Source: Streptomyces katrae (lineage in GTDB: Bacteria; Actinomycetota; Actinomycetes; Streptomycetales; Streptomycetaceae). From it: DNA of 64,000 bases. Position 1 is the first letter of the stretch. Each line of letters starts with the position of its first letter. The stretch spans positions 103,819-167,818 of the forward strand of contig NZ_JNZY01000013.1 of assembly GCF_000717655.1 (NCBI RefSeq), in the 5' to 3' direction. Position numbers and translations under genes: made by a program. The notes under the pieces were generated by a model. That model worked only from the letters and a program-made list of their open reading frames with translations, was not told where the DNA came from and ran no database searches. Below, one piece after another: positions 54,204-62,876 of this stretch.

Positions 54204-54218
54204 ACGAAACTGTTTCGT
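54204..54218. promoter_or_regulatory. TetR operator 1
   Basis: Perfect dyad ACGAAAC-T-GTTTCGT (7-bp arms, 1-nt centre), 21 nt upstream of the tetR start. Confidence 0.75.
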
Positions 54219-54250
54219 ACACCGATGACGATACCCCGCCCGCGAACGAA

Positions 54251-54265
54251 ACGAAACCGTTCCGT
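54251..54265. promoter_or_regulatory. TetR operator 2
   Basis: ACGAAAC-C-GTTCCGT, the same 15-bp dyad as operator 1 with one mismatch. It is embedded in an 11-bp-arm repeat at 54247-54269. Centre-to-centre spacing from operator 1 is 47 bp. It may also affect the divergent tricorn gene. Confidence 0.7.
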
Positions 54266-54335
54266 TTCGCTGGGCGAGTGGCATGGATCACCTGTACGAG
54301 TTGCCAGGCCCCCCTGGCACGGAAAGCATTGTGGG

Positions 54336-57300
54336 GTGAGTCACGACGGCGCGTACCTCCGCTTCCCGCACCTCCACGACGATCTGCTGTGCTTCGCCAC
54401 CGAGGACGATCTCTGGGTCGCCCCGCTGGTCCCAGAAGGCGGAGCCCCGGCCCGGGCCTGGCGGATCACCGTCGACCGGACCAGGGTCGGCCACCCCCGA
54501 TTCTCCCCCGACGGACGCCACATCGCCTTCACCACGTGGCGCAGCCTCGACCCCGAGGTCCACCTCGCCCCGGTGGACGGCGGCCCGGCCCGCCGGCTCA
54601 GCTACTGGGGCGCCACCGACACGCGCGTCTGCGGCTGGACCCCGCCCGACAAGGACGGCCACAGCGACATCCTCGCCGTGTCCTCGCACGGCCAGCCCTT
54701 CTCCTACTACGCCTGGGCCTACAGCCTGCCGACCGACGGCTCGCCCGGCGGCAGGCTCCCCTGGGGTCCCGTCTCCGACATCGCCGTCCACGACGAGCCG
54801 GGAGGAGAGCGGCGCACCCTGCTGCTGACCGGCAAGCCCCCGCACGAGCCCGCCGCCTGGAAGCGCTACCGCGGCGGAGCCACCGGCCGGCTGTGGCTGC
54901 ACGGCAAACAGCTCCTGGAGGACATCGAGGGCCACCTCGACGCCCCGATGTTCGTGGACGGCCGGATCGCCTTCCTCTCCGACCACGAGGGCATCGGCAA
55001 CCTGTACTCCTGCCTGCCCGACGGCACCGACCTGCGCCGGCACACCGACCACGAGGAGTTCTACGCCCGGCACGCCTCCAGCGACGGCTCCCGGGTCGTC
55101 TACCAGTGCGCCGGGGACCTCTGGCTCGTCGACTCGCTGTCCCCCGACGCCGCCCCGCGCAGGCTCGACGTCCGCCTCGGCGGGCCCCGCGCGGGCCGCC
55201 GCACGTACCAGGTCCCGGCCGCCAGCCACGTCGACTCGCTCTCCGTCGACGCCACCGGCCGGGCCAGTGCGGTCGTCATCCGCGGAAGCCTGTACTGGCT
55301 CACCCACCGCGACGGACCCGCCCGGACCATCGCCGACACCCCGGGCGTGCGCGTGCGGCTCCCGGAGATGCTCGGCAGCAGCGGGCAGGTCGCGTACGTG
55401 ACGGACGCGGAGGGCGAGGACGCGATCGAGATCGCCTACCTCCCGCGGGCCTCCGGGGACCGTGAGCCGCGCCGGCTGGCCTCCGGCGAGCTGGGCCGCG
55501 TACTGGAACTGCTCTCCGATCCGGACGGGGAGCGGCTCGCCGTCTCCTCCAACGACGGGCGGCTGCTGCTCCTCGACGCGAGCGAGGGGTCCGACGGGGA
55601 GGTCACCGAGCTGATCCGGTCCGTCAACGGGCCCGTCACCGACCTGGCGTTCTCGCCCGACGGCGCCTGGCTGACCTGGTCGCACCCGGGCATCGGGCGC
55701 TCGCTGCGCCAGATCAAGATGGCCCGGATCTCCGGCCCGGGCCCGCGCGCGATCGTGGACGTCACCAACGGCCGCTTCGAGGACGACCATCCGGTCTTCA
55801 CCCGCGACGGCCGCTACCTGGCCTTCCTGTCCTGGCGCGGTTTCGACCCGGTGTACGACGTGCACACCGGCGACCTGTCCTTCCCGCTGGGCTGCCGTCC
55901 GTACCTGGTGCCGCTGTCCTCGGCGACCCCCTCGCCGTTCGCGTTCACCCCCGACGGGCGCCCCGCGGCGGGCGGACTCGACCCGGGCGAGGGCGAGGCC
56001 GCCGAGGCCGCCGAGGGCGACGGCGCGGTCATGGTGGAGGTGGAGGGGCTGGAGAGCCGCGTCACCCCGTTCCCGGTGACGGCGTCGAAGTACTCGGCCC
56101 TCTACCCCGTGCACGGCGGCGGACTGGTGTGGCTGCGCTGGCCGATCTCGGGCGCGCTCGGCGAGACGTTCGCCAACCCGGCCGACGTCAGCGGCAAGCC
56201 GACGCTGGAGTACTTCGACATCACGAAGGCGCGGAAGTCCGAACTGGCCTCCGGGCTGGACTGGTTCGCGATCAGCGGCGACGGCACCCGGCTCGTGATC
56301 AACGAGGACGGGGACCTGCGCGCGGTCCCGGCGACCGAGTCCGGCGACAGCGACTCCACCGTCTACCTGGACCTGCGGCGCATCCTGCACGAGGTGGACC
56401 CGGCCGCCGAGTGGCGCCAGGCCTTCGAGGAGGCCGGGCGGCTGATCCGCGCGTACTTCTGGGAGCCGGGCATGTGCAACATCGACTGGGAGGGGGTGCT
56501 GCGCCAGTACCGCCCCCTGGTCGAACGGGTCGCCTCCCCGGACGAGTTCGCGGACCTGCTGCGCGAGGTGCTCGGCGAGCTCGGCACCTCGCACGCGTAC
56601 GTCTCCCCGGCGCGCCGCAACGAAGGCCCGCCGCACTACCAGCGGCCCATCGGGCTGCTCGGCGCCAACCTCGTGCCCCGCGAGGAGGGCTGGGTGCTCG
56701 CTCGGGTCCTGCCGGGCGAGTCCTCCGACTCCAAGGCCCGCTCCCCGCTCGCCGGCACCGGCATCCGGGAGGGTGCCGTCCTCACCCATGTCGACGGCCG
56801 GCCGGTGGACCCGGTGACCGGGCCCTATCCGCTGCTCTCGGCGGCCGGGGGCACCACGGTCGAGCTGACCTTCAAGCCCGCCGAAGGCGAGGGCCGGGCC
56901 CGGCGGGTGGCGATCGTGCCGCTGATCGACGAGCGGCCGCTGCGTTACCAGGACTGGGTCTCCAAGCGGCGCGCGGTGGTCCGCGAGGTCAGCGGCGGCA
57001 AGTGCGGCTACCTGCACATCCCCGACATGGGCGGCTCCGGCTGGGCGCAGTTCAACCGGGACCTGCGGATGGAGATGTCCCGGCCCGCGCTGATCGTGGA
57101 CGTACGCGGCAACGCGGGCGGGCACATCAGCGAGCTGGTGGTGGAGAAGCTGACCCGCTCGATCCTCGGCTGGGACCTCACGCGGGGCGCCCAGCCGGTG
57201 TCGTACGCCTCCAACGCGCCCCGCGGTCCGATCGTGGCGCTGGCCGACGAGGCGACCTCCTCGGACGGCGACATGATCACGGCGGCCTTCAAACTGCTCG

Positions 57301-57626
57301 GGCTCGGCCCGGTGGTCGGCCAGCGCACCTGGGGCGGGGTGGTCGGCATGACCGGCCGGCACACCCTGGGCGACGGCACGGTCATCACGGTGCCGATGAA
57401 CGCCGCCTGGTTCCCGGAGTACGGGTGGTCGGTGGAGAACCACGGCGTGGAGCCGGACCTCGCGATCCTGCGCACCCCGCTCGACTGGGCGGAGGGGCGG
57501 CACGCGCAGCTGGACGACGCCGTGTACCTGGCGCTGGAGCTGCTGGAGCAGGAGCCGGCGGCGGTGCCGCCCGGCTACGCGGACGTACCGGACCTGCGGC
57601 GTCCGAAGCTCCCGCCCAGGCCGTAG
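54336..57626 (+). CDS. Tricorn protease
   Basis: Large cytosolic self-compartmentalising peptidase acting downstream of the proteasome. From GTG 54336 it has 1096 aa. Beta-propeller repeats span the first about 680 (YLRFPHLHDDLLCFATEDDL, PRFSPDGRHIAFTT). A helical region, a PDZ domain (about 780-870) and the C-terminal S41 protease follow. Catalytic residues recognisable by comparison with Thermoplasma tricorn: Ser-His in ELGTSHAYVSP, Ser-Asp in DEATSSDGDMITAAFKLLG and the late Glu in WSVENHGVEPD. A small hairpin TGCCAGG-cccc-CCTGGCA (54302-54319) lies just before the start. Streptomyces usually carry one or two tricorn genes. Confidence 0.94.
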   Translation: MSHDGAYLRFPHLHDDLLCFATEDDLWVAPLVPEGGAPARAWRITVDRTRVGHPRFSPDGRHIAFTTWRSLDPEVHLAPVDGGPARRLSYWGATDTRVCGWTPPDKDGHSDILAVSSHGQPFSYYAWAYSLPTDGSPGGRLPWGPVSDIAVHDEPGGERRTLLLTGKPPHEPAAWKRYRGGATGRLWLHGKQLLEDIEGHLDAPMFVDGRIAFLSDHEGIGNLYSCLPDGTDLRRHTDHEEFYARHASSDGSRVVYQCAGDLWLVDSLSPDAAPRRLDVRLGGPRAGRRTYQVPAASHVDSLSVDATGRASAVVIRGSLYWLTHRDGPARTIADTPGVRVRLPEMLGSSGQVAYVTDAEGEDAIEIAYLPRASGDREPRRLASGELGRVLELLSDPDGERLAVSSNDGRLLLLDASEGSDGEVTELIRSVNGPVTDLAFSPDGAWLTWSHPGIGRSLRQIKMARISGPGPRAIVDVTNGRFEDDHPVFTRDGRYLAFLSWRGFDPVYDVHTGDLSFPLGCRPYLVPLSSATPSPFAFTPDGRPAAGGLDPGEGEAAEAAEGDGAVMVEVEGLESRVTPFPVTASKYSALYPVHGGGLVWLRWPISGALGETFANPADVSGKPTLEYFDITKARKSELASGLDWFAISGDGTRLVINEDGDLRAVPATESGDSDSTVYLDLRRILHEVDPAAEWRQAFEEAGRLIRAYFWEPGMCNIDWEGVLRQYRPLVERVASPDEFADLLREVLGELGTSHAYVSPARRNEGPPHYQRPIGLLGANLVPREEGWVLARVLPGESSDSKARSPLAGTGIREGAVLTHVDGRPVDPVTGPYPLLSAAGGTTVELTFKPAEGEGRARRVAIVPLIDERPLRYQDWVSKRRAVVREVSGGKCGYLHIPDMGGSGWAQFNRDLRMEMSRPALIVDVRGNAGGHISELVVEKLTRSILGWDLTRGAQPVSYASNAPRGPIVALADEATSSDGDMITAAFKLLGLGPVVGQRTWGGVVGMTGRHTLGDGTVITVPMNAAWFPEYGWSVENHGVEPDLAILRTPLDWAEGRHAQLDDAVYLALELLEQEPAAVPPGYADVPDLRRPKLPPRP

Positions 57627-57692
57627 GCACGGGGAAGGGGCGCGGCCCGTGCACTGCACGGGGCGCGCCCCCTCCCCCCCCCACACCCCGCG

Positions 57693-57770
57693 TCACAAAA
57701 CCAGGTTTTGTTGAGCTCGCTTGTCCTGGAGCTCTTTCGCCTTGTCCTGGAACTGGTCCTTGATGCCCAT
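57693..57770 (-). CDS. Small charged peptide gene (25 aa)
   Basis: ATG at 57770 with GGAGTGAA about 7 nt upstream encodes MGIKDQFQDKAKELQDK and eight more residues to a TGA at 57693. The opening resembles small helical Streptomyces proteins (MGIxDQFxDKAxxL) that I remember as 50-100 aa. So this may be a truncated copy whose C-terminus was replaced. CAAAACC-A-GGTTTTG, a perfect palindrome, covers the last codons and could act as part of a terminator. Expression is uncertain. Confidence 0.5.
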   Translation of the reverse strand: MGIKDQFQDKAKELQDKRAQQNLVL

Positions 57771-57846
57771 GCTGTTCACTCCTGGTGGGGTGTAGGGGAC
57801 TGGGCCTCGACCAGATTTGCACGAGCGGACAAAGCTCGCATTTCGA

Positions 57847-58740
57847 TCAATGCCGCCCGGTGCCCTGCGCGCGCTCCTTCTCGTCGGCGGCCCCTCCGGC
57901 CCCCACAAGTCCCCTGGAGACACTCGTCAGCCTGGGCTCGAAGCGCTTCATCTCCCGCTGCCCGACGGTCGCGATGATCCCGGGCAGGTAGCCGCGCACG
58001 CCCTGCATCCCCCGCAGCCACCACTGCGCGTACACGTGCGGCGAGCGCCGCTCGATGCCGGCCACGATCCGGTCCACGGCCGGGCCCAGCGGGTAGGTGC
58101 GGTTCGACGGCCAGGGCAGCCGCCGGCGCAGTTCCCGCATGACCTCGTCCTGGTCGGCGCCGCGCACCATGTCGGTGTCGGTCCAGGAGAGGTAGCCGAC
58201 GCCCACCTTGACGCCCTTGTGGCCGACTTCGGCGCGCAGGCAGTGCGCGAAGGCCTCGACGCCGGACTTGGAGGCGCAGTACGCCGTCATCATCGGCGCC
58301 GGCGTGATCGCGGCGAGCGAGGCGATCTGCAGGAAGTAGCCGCGGCTCTCGGTGAGTACGGGGAGGAAGGCGCGGGCGGTGACGGCCCCGCCGATCAGGT
58401 TGACCTCGATCACCCGGCGCCAGGCCCCGGGGTCGGAGTCGGCGAACGGCCCGCCGGAGGCCACGCCCGCGTTGGCGACGACGAGGTCGACCTTGCCGAA
58501 GCGCTCCTTGACCTCCTGCGCGACCCGGGCCATGGCCTCGTGGTCGGTGACGTCGGCGTGCCAGTGGTCGCTGTCGGTGTGCAGCCGTTCGGAGACCTCC
58601 TTGAGGGCCTCCGGCTCCAGGCCCACCAGCGCCACCTTCGCGCCGCGGGCGGACAGCTTGCGGGCGAGCAGCTCGCCGACCCCGCGTGCGGCCCCGGTGA
58701 CGACGGCGACCTGGCCTTCCAGACTCCTGCGCGCACTCAC
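57847..58740 (-). CDS. Short-chain dehydrogenase/reductase
   Basis: NAD(P)-dependent oxidoreductase of 297 aa. The cofactor motif is VVTGAARGVGELLARKLSAR (TGxxxGxG), NAGVASGGPF is the NAG motif, and the active site shows IASLAAITPAPMMTAYCASK, giving Ser/Tyr-x3-Lys. A 70-residue C-terminal extension beyond the Rossmann core is present. GTG at 58740 overlaps the hydrolase stop (GTGA). Third gene of the monooxygenase-hydrolase-SDR operon. It could reduce or oxidise the alcohol/ketone partner of that pathway. Substrate unknown. Confidence 0.9.
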   Translation of the reverse strand: MSARRSLEGQVAVVTGAARGVGELLARKLSARGAKVALVGLEPEALKEVSERLHTDSDHWHADVTDHEAMARVAQEVKERFGKVDLVVANAGVASGGPFADSDPGAWRRVIEVNLIGGAVTARAFLPVLTESRGYFLQIASLAAITPAPMMTAYCASKSGVEAFAHCLRAEVGHKGVKVGVGYLSWTDTDMVRGADQDEVMRELRRRLPWPSNRTYPLGPAVDRIVAGIERRSPHVYAQWWLRGMQGVRGYLPGIIATVGQREMKRFEPRLTSVSRGLVGAGGAADEKERAQGTGRH

Positions 58741-59651
58741 TGCGTGACCTCCTTCAAGAAGTGCGCGCTCAGCTCGCGCACGGCGTTCGTGACGGCCTCG
58801 GGGGCCTCGATCGGGGTCATGTGCCCCGTGCCGGTCAGCTCGGTCAGCCCCACGCAGTGCGGCAGCGCGGCGGCGAGCCCCCGGGCGTGCACGATCGGGG
58901 TGAGCCGGTCGTTCTTGCCGCCGAGGACGGCGGTGGGCACGGTGAGCGCCGCCAGGTTCGCCTCGAGGTCCAGCCCGGCCAGCACCTCCGACCAGGCGTA
59001 CCGGACCCCCGTGGGGCAGCCGTGCACGATACGGGCGCAGGCCTCGACCCTGTCCGGCGCGGATCCGGGGCCCATGGTGGCGTACTTCAGCACCCGCTTG
59101 GCGACCGGCGTGACGGGCCCGAGCGGGGCCCGCGCGCCGAGTACCGCACCGGTGAGACGGGTCCGCACGCGCCCGGGACGCAGGGGTACGACCAGCGCCT
59201 GCGCGACCAGCCGGGCGCTGCCGGTGCTGCACAGCAGCGCGGCCGCGGTGTGCTCGGCGAACTCCGGCCGGCCGGCAGCGGCCATGATCGTCATGCCGCC
59301 CATGGAGTGTCCGGCCACGACCGCCCGCTCGCCCGGGACCAGGGCGGCCCCCATGACGGCGACCAGGTCGTCGGCGAGGGCTGTGGTGTCGTAGCGGGTG
59401 GCGGCGGGGCTGCGCCCGTGGCCGCGCTGGTCGTACGCGATGACCCGGTGGTCCCGGGAGAGCTCCCGGATCTGCGCGGCCCAGAAGGCGGTCGAGCAGG
59501 TCCAGCCGTGCGCCAGCACCACGGCCGGCGCGCCCTCGCCCCCGTGCTCCTCCACGTGCAGCCGGGACCCGTCGGCGGAGACCGCGACCAGTTCCCGCCG
59601 GGCCGCGGGGGGTGCGTACGGCCCGGAGGTGACGTACGGCGGGCGGCTCAT
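58737..59651 (-). CDS. Alpha/beta hydrolase (Ser nucleophile)
   Basis: Carboxyl-ester hydrolase-like protein of 304 aa. The oxyanion-hole motif is LAHGWTCSTAFW, the nucleophile elbow VVAGHSMGGMTIM (GHSMG), the catalytic acid probably Asp in GGKNDRLTPI, and His in LTGTGHMTPIEAPEAV. Start ATG 59651 overlaps the monooxygenase stop (ATGA); the stop overlaps the SDR start. Behind a Baeyer-Villiger monooxygenase it would suit cleavage of the ester or lactone product. This is inference from coupling. Confidence 0.9.
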   Translation of the reverse strand: MSRPPYVTSGPYAPPAARRELVAVSADGSRLHVEEHGGEGAPAVVLAHGWTCSTAFWAAQIRELSRDHRVIAYDQRGHGRSPAATRYDTTALADDLVAVMGAALVPGERAVVAGHSMGGMTIMAAAGRPEFAEHTAAALLCSTGSARLVAQALVVPLRPGRVRTRLTGAVLGARAPLGPVTPVAKRVLKYATMGPGSAPDRVEACARIVHGCPTGVRYAWSEVLAGLDLEANLAALTVPTAVLGGKNDRLTPIVHARGLAAALPHCVGLTELTGTGHMTPIEAPEAVTNAVRELSAHFLKEVTQ

Positions 59652-61183
59652 GCGGCGCCCTCCTCGGCGGTGGCCTGCGCCGCCCGGGCCGGGACCCGCT
59701 CGCGCTCGGCCTCCCGGAGGCGCACGACCTCGTACTCGGAGAGGTCCACGCTCCGCGTCTCCTTGCGGAACTCGCCGGTGGTGCCCGGCCAGACCGTCGT
59801 GTTGCGCCCCTGTGCGTCCAGGTACCAGCTGGTGCAGCCGCCGGTGTTCCAGACCGTGCGCTGCATCCGGGCCTGGACCTGCCGGTTCCACTGGTTCACG
59901 GCGGAGGGCCGGGCCGCGAGCGCGACCTGCCCGCCCAGGACGTCGAGCTGGCGCAGGTAGTCCGCCATGTAGTTCAGCTGCGACTCGATCATCAGGATCA
60001 TCGAGCTGTTCCCGAGCCCGGTGTTCGGCCCGATGATCGTCATCCAGTTCGGGAAGCCGGCCGCCGTCGCCCCGCGCAGCGACTGCATCCCGTCCTTCCA
60101 GTGGTCCGCGAGGGTCCGCCCGTCCGCGCCCACCACCCGGTCGGCGATCGGCATGTCCGTGACGTGGAAGCCGGTGCCGAAGACGATCGCGTCGGCCTCG
60201 GTCCCGGTCCCGTCGGCCGCGATCAGGGTGTTGCCGCGGATCTCCTTCAGCCCGGAGGCGACCAGGTCCACGTTCGGCCGGGCGAGCGCCGGGTAGTACT
60301 CGCTGGAGAGCAGGATCCGCTTGCAGCCGATCCGGTACGAGGGCGTCAGCTTGGCCAGCAGCGCCGGGTCCTTGATCGAGCGCGCCATGTTGGCCTTGGC
60401 CAGCGACTCGATGAGCCCGAGCTGGTTCGGCCGCTTGGTGAACGCGCTGACCTGGAGCTCCCGGAGCCCCCACAGCAGCCCGCGGCGGGCCGCCCGGGTG
60501 AACGGCAGCTGGCGGTGGAGCCAGCGCTCCACGCTGCTGATGGCCCGGTCGGTGCGCGGCATCACCCACGGCGGGGTCCGCTGGAACAGCGTGAGCCGCT
60601 CCACGTCGGGCGCGATGGCCGGCACGATCTGGATGGCCGAGGCGCCGGTGCCGATCATGGCGACGCGCTTGCCGCGCAGGTCGTAGTCGTGGTCCCAGCG
60701 GGCGGAGTGGAAGACCTTGCCGGGGAACTCGGCGAGCCCGGGGACCTCGGGCATCTTCGGGTCGGACAGCGGTCCGGTGGCGGAGACGACCACATCGGCG
60801 GTGAGCTCCCCGGCCGCGGTCTCGATCTCCCACCTCAGCCCGTCGGCGTCCCAGCGCATCATCCGGACCTCGGCGTTCAGCCGGATGTGGGGGCGCAGCC
60901 CGAAGGTGTCGGCGACGTGCTCGAGGTACGCCCGGATGGCCGGCTGCCCGGAGAAGGTCCGCGGCCAGTCGGGGTTGGGGGCGAAGGAGAACGAGTACAG
61001 GTGGGAGGGGACGTCGCAGGCGCACCCGGGATAGCTGTTGTCGCGCCAGGTCCCGCCGACGGAGTCGGCCCGTTCCAGTACGACGAAGTCCGTGATGCCC
61101 TCGCGCCGCAGCCGTACGGCCGCACCCAGCCCGCCGAACCCGGACCCGATCACCGCCACTCGTACGTGTTTGCGCTCGCCCAT
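59648..61183 (-). CDS. Flavin-containing Baeyer-Villiger-type monooxygenase
   Basis: FAD/NADPH monooxygenase of 511 aa that should convert ketones to esters or lactones. The FAD Rossmann motif is VIGSGFGGLGAAVRLRREG. The BVMO fingerprint FxGxxxHxxxWD is exact in FPGKVFHSARWDHD. The NADPH Rossmann motif is VAMIGTGASAIQIVPAIA. Further family blocks: SYPGCACDVPSHLYSFSF and NTGLGNSSMILMIE. ATG at 61183 is preferred because AGGGGTGG precedes it; another ATG is six codons upstream. First gene of the overlapping operon, divergent from merR. Confidence 0.93.
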   Translation of the reverse strand: MGERKHVRVAVIGSGFGGLGAAVRLRREGITDFVVLERADSVGGTWRDNSYPGCACDVPSHLYSFSFAPNPDWPRTFSGQPAIRAYLEHVADTFGLRPHIRLNAEVRMMRWDADGLRWEIETAAGELTADVVVSATGPLSDPKMPEVPGLAEFPGKVFHSARWDHDYDLRGKRVAMIGTGASAIQIVPAIAPDVERLTLFQRTPPWVMPRTDRAISSVERWLHRQLPFTRAARRGLLWGLRELQVSAFTKRPNQLGLIESLAKANMARSIKDPALLAKLTPSYRIGCKRILLSSEYYPALARPNVDLVASGLKEIRGNTLIAADGTGTEADAIVFGTGFHVTDMPIADRVVGADGRTLADHWKDGMQSLRGATAAGFPNWMTIIGPNTGLGNSSMILMIESQLNYMADYLRQLDVLGGQVALAARPSAVNQWNRQVQARMQRTVWNTGGCTSWYLDAQGRNTTVWPGTTGEFRKETRSVDLSEYEVVRLREAERERVPARAAQATAEEGAA

Positions 61184-61267
61184 GCCACCCCTGTCGCCCA
61201 TGCCCGCCGCCTTCCGCTTCCGCAGTCCCAGCCCAGCCCAGCCCAGTCACAACCATCAGCGCCACAC

Positions 61268-61285
61268 TGCCAGCAATCACTGGCA
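61268..61285. promoter_or_regulatory. Dyad operator between monooxygenase operon and merR
   Basis: TGCCAG-CAATCA-CTGGCA, perfect 6-bp arms with a 6-nt spacer in the 186-nt divergent region. Candidate site for the MerR-like regulator. A CCCAG run (61227-61245) lies beside it. Confidence 0.5.
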
Positions 61286-61369
61286 CAATCGGGAGAGTAG
61301 AGCAGCTCCGTACTCATGGGTAGAGGTCGCGCCCGGAAAGTTACTGCCGGTACGCCATAGGCTTCGCCT

Positions 61370-62053
61370 GTGGAACAGACGGAAGCGGGGACGACAGTGC
61401 GTGAATACCGTACGGAGGAACTGGCCGAGGCGGCCGGCATCCCCGTCCGCACCCTGCGCTTCTACCGCGAGCGCAAGCTCCTCCCGCCGCCGCGCCGCGA
61501 GGGCAGGATCGCCTGGTACGACGACCACCACCTGGCCCGGCTGCGCACCATCGCCGCCCTGCTGGAGCGCGGCCACACCCTCGGCGGCATCGCCGAGCTG
61601 ACCGCCGCCTTCGAGAACGGCCGCGACGTCGGCCAGCTGGGCGAACTGCTCGGCATCGGCTGGTCCGAGGAGACCCCCGTACGCCTGACCCCGGAGGCCC
61701 TCGCCGACTACTTCGAGGGCGAGGTCACCCCGGAGAACCTGGCGGCCTCCCTGGACCTCGGCTACCTCGCCACCGACGGCGACGCGATCGTCCACGTCAG
61801 CCGCCGCCTGCTGGACGTCTCCTCGGCGCTGGTCCGCGAGGGGGTGCCGCTCTCGGCGGTCCTGGAGACGGGCCGCCGGGTCCGGGAGCACGCGGACGCC
61901 ATGGCGGCCCTGTTCACCGAGCTGATCTCCACGCACCTCACGGAGGAGGCCCTGCCGCGCATGCGGCCCCTCGCCAAGAGCGTGGTCGAGGCGGAGCTCA
62001 CCATGGCGATGGACCGCCTGCTGGCCTCAGGGGCTCAGGACCCCAGCTCGTAG
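61370..62053 (+). CDS. MerR family regulator
   Basis: 227 aa one-component regulator. The winged HTH (about 10-80) reads YRTEELAEAAGIPVRTLRFY, RERKLLPPPRREGRIAWYDD. A dimerisation helix and an effector domain of about 130 residues follow with no Cys cluster, arguing against metal sensing. GTG at 61370 is taken; a GTG at 61397 with GGGGAC upstream is a credible alternative. Divergent from the monooxygenase operon, which it may activate. Its last 19 nt overlap the 3' end of the convergent exonuclease gene. Confidence 0.87.
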   Translation: MEQTEAGTTVREYRTEELAEAAGIPVRTLRFYRERKLLPPPRREGRIAWYDDHHLARLRTIAALLERGHTLGGIAELTAAFENGRDVGQLGELLGIGWSEETPVRLTPEALADYFEGEVTPENLAASLDLGYLATDGDAIVHVSRRLLDVSSALVREGVPLSAVLETGRRVREHADAMAALFTELISTHLTEEALPRMRPLAKSVVEAELTMAMDRLLASGAQDPSS

Positions 62054-62838
62054 ACCACGCTCACGGGCGCGTGGTCCGACCAGCGCTCCGGATGCGTCCC
62101 GGCCCGCTCGACGAACGCCTTCACGGCCCGGGCGGCCAGCCCCGGGGTCGCGACCTGGAGGTCGATGCGCCACCCGGCGTCGTTGTCGAAGGCCCGCCCA
62201 CGGTAGGACCACCAGGAGTACGGCCCCTCGGTGTCGGGGTGCAGGCTCCGTACGACGTCCACGTACCCGGCGGTGCCGTACACCTCCCCGAGCCACTCCC
62301 GCTCCTCGGGCAGGAAGCCGGCGTTCTTCCGGTTGGTCTTCCAGTTCTTGAGGTCGGCCTCCTGGTGACAGATGTTCCAGTCACCACAGACGACGACCTC
62401 GCGCCCGCCCTCGGCGGCCCGCGTCCTCAGGGCGCTCAGATAGGGGAGGAACTCCCCCATGAACCGGTACTTCTCGTCCTGCTTCGCTGTCCCGGCCTCG
62501 CCGGAGGGCAGGTACAGGCTGGCGACGGTCACACCCGGAAGATCCACCTCCAGGTAACGCCCGCTCGCGTCGAACTCGTCGCTCCCGAAACCCACCTGCA
62601 CCCGCTCGGCCTCACGGCGCGTGTACAGCGCGACGCCGGCCCGCCCCTTGGCGGCGGCCGGCGCGAACACGGTGTGCCAGCCGTCGGGCTTGCGGACCTC
62701 GTCCGGAATCTGCCCCTCCTCGGCCCGCACCTCCTGGAGGCAGACCACATCGGCATCCGACCCGGCCAGCCACGGGGAGAACCCCTTCTTGGCGGCGGCG
62801 CGGATCCCATTCACATTCACGGAGGTCACGGTGAGCAT
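62035..62838 (-). CDS. xth: Exodeoxyribonuclease III (AP endonuclease)
   Basis: Mg-dependent DNA repair enzyme cutting at abasic sites and trimming 3' ends. The fold motifs are in order: VTSVNVNGIRAAAKKGF, VVCLQEVRAEEGQIPDE (catalytic Glu), VVVCGDWNICHQEADLKN (Asp, Asn), WSYRGRAFDNDAGWRIDLQV, and ERWSDHAPVSVVYEL (catalytic His in SDH). The 267 aa length fits. ATG at 62838. It overlaps the convergent merR by 19 nt. Confidence 0.95.
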   Translation of the reverse strand: MLTVTSVNVNGIRAAAKKGFSPWLAGSDADVVCLQEVRAEEGQIPDEVRKPDGWHTVFAPAAAKGRAGVALYTRREAERVQVGFGSDEFDASGRYLEVDLPGVTVASLYLPSGEAGTAKQDEKYRFMGEFLPYLSALRTRAAEGGREVVVCGDWNICHQEADLKNWKTNRKNAGFLPEEREWLGEVYGTAGYVDVVRSLHPDTEGPYSWWSYRGRAFDNDAGWRIDLQVATPGLAARAVKAFVERAGTHPERWSDHAPVSVVYELGS

Positions 62839-62876
62839 CCCCGCACCCTAACGGGAGCGTTCCGTACGATGTTCGG

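Noticed and set aside
54288..57686. Open frame of about 1132 codons antisense to the tricorn gene
   Set aside because: Same GC-bias artefact; the sense strand encodes a full tricorn protease with catalytic residues.
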